This document shows, piece after piece, positions 62,141-64,000 of a stretch of 64,000 bases of DNA (its first letter is position 1; every line of letters starts with the position of its first letter). This stretch comes from Microbispora oryzae. Lineage in GTDB: Bacteria; Actinomycetota; Actinomycetes; Streptosporangiales; Streptosporangiaceae. The notes under the pieces are model-generated. The model had not been told where the DNA came from, made no database searches, and was given only the letters and a program-made list of their open reading frames with translations. Position numbers and translations under genes: made by a program. The stretch covers positions 186,001-250,000 of the forward strand of contig NZ_JAFCNB010000008.1 in assembly GCF_017896165.1 (NCBI RefSeq), read 5' to 3'.

Positions 62141-63331
62141 CTATGGCCCTTCCGTTAAGGGCACTGTTAAAGCGATATGTCGGGCGATGGCGAGGCTTGA
62201 GGTCGCGGCGGGCGACGGGGCGTTGCGCACCAGGACGATCCGGCCCCGGACGTCGATCGCGAAGTCGTCGACCAGCCCGCCGTCCCGCCCCACGGCCTGC
62301 GCCCGCACGCCGCCCTCGGTCCGCACCAGGTCGGCCGACGACAGCGCGGGGACGTACCGGCGGGCCGCGGCCACGAACGCGCCCTTCGCCACGGAGCCGT
62401 AGACCTCTCTCACTCCGGTCCGCCAGTGCTTGGCGGCCATCCGCCCGGTGCCGGGCCAGGTGAGGATGCGCCGGAGGTCTCGGGGCGACACGTCCCGCCA
62501 CGAGTAGCCCTCGTACGCCAGGGCGAGCACGGCGTTGGGCCCGACGAGGACCTCGCCGTCGATCCGCCGGGTGAGATGGACGCCCAGGAAGGGGTAACGG
62601 GGGTCGGGCACCGGATAGACGAGGCCGCGCACCAGGTCCTTCGCCTTGGGCGTCAGCCGGTAGTACTCCCCGCGGAACGGGACGATCCGCACGGCCCCGG
62701 GCGCCTTCGCGAGCTCCGCCACCCGGTCGGTGCCGAGACCCGCGCAGGAGATCAGCCGGTCGAACCTGAAGCGCGACCGCCCCGCCAGCACATCGACGCC
62801 GCCCGATCTCTCCCTGATCGCCCGCACGGGATGCGAGAGCCGTACGGACCCGCCCGAAGCGGTCACCTCGTCGGCGAGGCACCGGGCGACGGCGGGGTAG
62901 TCGGTGATCGCGGTGCGCGGCGAGTGGACCGCGCCCACCCCGACCGCGGCGGGCTCGATCTCCCGAAGGCCGATGGCGTCGAGCTCCGCGACGTCGGGAA
63001 CCCCGTTCTCCCTGGCTCGATCGGCGATGCGGCGCAGCCCGGCCATCTCGCCCCGGCCGGAGGCGATGACCAGCTTCCCCACCTCGTCGTACGGCAGCCC
63101 GTGCTCCGCGCAGTACTCCTTGAGCAGGGACACGCCGTCCCGGCAGAGCCGGGCCTTGAGCGAGCCGGGCGGGTAGTAGATCCCCGCGTGCACCACGCCG
63201 CTGTTGTGGCCGGTCTGGTGGGCCGCGACCCGGTCCTCCTTGTCGAGGACCGTCACCTCGGCCCCCGCTTGGGCGGCCTGCCTGGCCACGGCCAGGCCCA
63301 GGATCCCCGCGCCGATGATCCCGATCCTCAT
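62141..63331 (-). CDS. lhgO: L-2-hydroxyglutarate oxidase-like FAD enzyme
   Basis: A 396-residue FAD-dependent oxidoreductase of the DAO/LhgO type, which oxidises L-2-hydroxyglutarate to 2-oxoglutarate. The dinucleotide motif is IGIIGAGILGLAVA, followed by QTGHNSGVVHAGIYYPPGSL, a highly conserved LhgO block; PFRGEYYRL and GPNAVLALAYEGY also match. ATG 63331 begins this homology; the open frame continues upstream but looks non-coding. Divergent from a small conserved gene. Confidence 0.9.
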   Translation of the reverse strand: MRIGIIGAGILGLAVARQAAQAGAEVTVLDKEDRVAAHQTGHNSGVVHAGIYYPPGSLKARLCRDGVSLLKEYCAEHGLPYDEVGKLVIASGRGEMAGLRRIADRARENGVPDVAELDAIGLREIEPAAVGVGAVHSPRTAITDYPAVARCLADEVTASGGSVRLSHPVRAIRERSGGVDVLAGRSRFRFDRLISCAGLGTDRVAELAKAPGAVRIVPFRGEYYRLTPKAKDLVRGLVYPVPDPRYPFLGVHLTRRIDGEVLVGPNAVLALAYEGYSWRDVSPRDLRRILTWPGTGRMAAKHWRTGVREVYGSVAKGAFVAAARRYVPALSSADLVRTEGGVRAQAVGRDGGLVDDFAIDVRGRIVLVRNAPSPAATSSLAIARHIALTVPLTEGP

Positions 63332-63429
63332 GCCGGCCCGGCCGGCGTCCGGTGGGTTGCCATGCCGACATTGTCGCGCAGCCGGGCTGGTTCTCGGTGA
63401 TCGAACTGTTGTTCGGTATGCTGACCGGT

Positions 63430-63795
63430 GTGTACGTGCCACCAGGCTGGCCCGCCGAGGTGCGGCCGCCGGACAGCCCCGACTGGGCGATGTCGGCCGT
63501 GTCGTGGCTGCTCGACGCCGTCCCGCCGGACTATCGCGCGTACGGCGTGCTGCGCCGCCACCCGATCGCGCTCGCGCGGATGGCCCGCCAGCACGTGCGC
63601 GCGGCCATCGAGGCGGCCCGGACCGGCTATCGGGGCGCCGCCGTCGACCTGAGAGACCATCTGCCGCCACACGCGGTCGAGGAGGTGCTCGACGCGTATC
63701 GGCAGGAGGGACCTCGCCTCGTACGACTGGCCGAATCGATCGAACTCGTGGAGCGGGCGTTGCGAGGGGAGCATTTCGTCGAGAGATTCCGCTGA
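63430..63795 (+). CDS. Conserved actinobacterial protein of unknown function
   Basis: A 121-residue basic/acidic protein beginning VYVPPGWPAEVRPPDSPDW, a conserved N-terminus I recall from Streptomyces proteins of this size. It is helical with WLLDAVPPDYR and RRHPIALARM. GTG 63430 fits that conserved start and a leaderless promoter (TATGCT at 63417-63422, 7 nt upstream); the frame is open to 63352. Function unknown. Confidence 0.75.
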   Translation: MYVPPGWPAEVRPPDSPDWAMSAVSWLLDAVPPDYRAYGVLRRHPIALARMARQHVRAAIEAARTGYRGAAVDLRDHLPPHAVEEVLDAYRQEGPRLVRLAESIELVERALRGEHFVERFR

Positions 63796-63848
63796 GCTGG
63801 GACTAACCGGGCATAGACCTATATAAGTCCAAGTTTCGGGAGGAAACG

Positions 63849-64000
63849 ATGACTACCGGAGGAGCCGAGAAGCGAGCCCGGGACGTGATGCATCCGGGGG
63901 CCGCCTGCGTGGGCGAACACGAGAGCCTGCGCAGGGCTGCGGAGATGATGCGCGACATGAGCGTCGGCGCGCTGCCCATCTGCGGTGACGACGACCGCCT
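63849..64000 (+). CDS. CBS-domain protein (3' end cut by window)
   Basis: The first 50 codons of a protein starting MTTGGAEKRARDVMHPGAAC, then ESLRRAAEMMRDMSVGALPI, the usual opening of a CBS domain (DVM ... A ... M ... VGALP). GGGAGG precedes the ATG. CBS pairs bind adenosine nucleotides and regulate partners; the rest lies outside the window, so fused domains cannot be judged. Confidence 0.8.
   Translation, partial: MTTGGAEKRARDVMHPGAACVGEHESLRRAAEMMRDMSVGALPICGDDDR

Noticed and set aside
62154..62170. Direct repeat of TTAAC near the second response regulator as a strong operator
   Set aside because: Only two 5-bp copies, lying inside the end of the oxidase coding region; kept as a note in the gene entry.
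61098..63371. A 757-codon minus-strand frame spanning the second two-component genes and the oxidase gene
   Set aside because: It runs in another frame over genes with clear receiver, kinase and FAD motifs; its product is Arg/Gly-rich without domains.

Overview
The window is very GC-rich, gene-dense DNA from an actinomycete. Family content (a conservon, an ECF sigma factor with a CU044_5270-type partner, tandem dynamin-like GTPases, CBM2-tailed secreted esterases, bacterial terpene cyclases) suggests a filamentous, spore-forming soil actinobacterium, possibly Streptosporangiales. The genus cannot be fixed from the sequence alone. No rRNA, tRNA, CRISPR array, transposase or phage gene was seen, so this looks like chromosomal backbone with accessory islands.

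Layout. 1-2.4 kb: two secreted CBM2-bearing esterases, the first cut by the window edge. 2.5-11.6 kb: enzymes paired divergently with their likely regulators (SDR/TetR, an LLM-BBE oxidoreductase fusion/MarR, azoreductase/MarR), plus a histidine kinase without a response regulator that follows a membrane-anchored PstS-like protein. 11.8-13.4 kb: a HEPN-like/zinc-knuckle/RDD membrane protein facing a small zinc-ribbon membrane protein. 13.5-19.7 kb: two glycerophosphodiesterases, a PIG-L deacetylase, an ECF sigma factor with its partner, an RsbW-like ATPase and a DivIVA-like protein. 19.9-24.2 kb: a metal block with an ArsR sensor, a CDF exporter, a zinc ribbon, a DUF6220-like protein and a multicopper oxidase. 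24.3-26.8 kb: an SH3-repeat protein and a GT39-like membrane glycosyltransferase.

26.7-30 kb: a sugar ABC importer headed by GAAASTTTC boxes, which suggests xylo-oligosaccharide control and a link with the CBM2 esterases at 1-2.4 kb and 39.4-40.5 kb. 30.1-33.8 kb: a complete four-gene conservon. 34-37.8 kb, same strand: a P450, class I terpene synthase and class II terpene cyclase operon with variant acidic motifs, the best candidate for new chemistry here. 38.1 kb: a 30-residue membrane peptide gene with its own promoter, ribosome site and terminator. 38-42 kb: a ketopantoate reductase-like enzyme, a second SGNH-CBM2 esterase, an EF-hand protein and a PucR-type regulator. 42-45 kb: IclR regulator plus homogentisate dioxygenase and fumarylacetoacetase (tyrosine catabolism) with a clear palindromic operator.

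45-51.3 kb: L,D-transpeptidase, an NfeD/SPFH pair and two tandem dynamin-like GTPases (cell envelope and membrane). 51.4-62.1 kb: a large MacB-type efflux locus in which two paralogous two-component systems flank an ABC exporter with two HlyD-like adaptors and a Cys-repeat lipoprotein. 62.1-64 kb: an L-2-hydroxyglutarate oxidase-like enzyme, a conserved actinobacterial protein and the start of a CBS-domain protein. Several genes, mostly regulators, have a -10-like hexamer 6-7 nt before the start codon and no ribosome site, so they are probably read from leaderless mRNAs.
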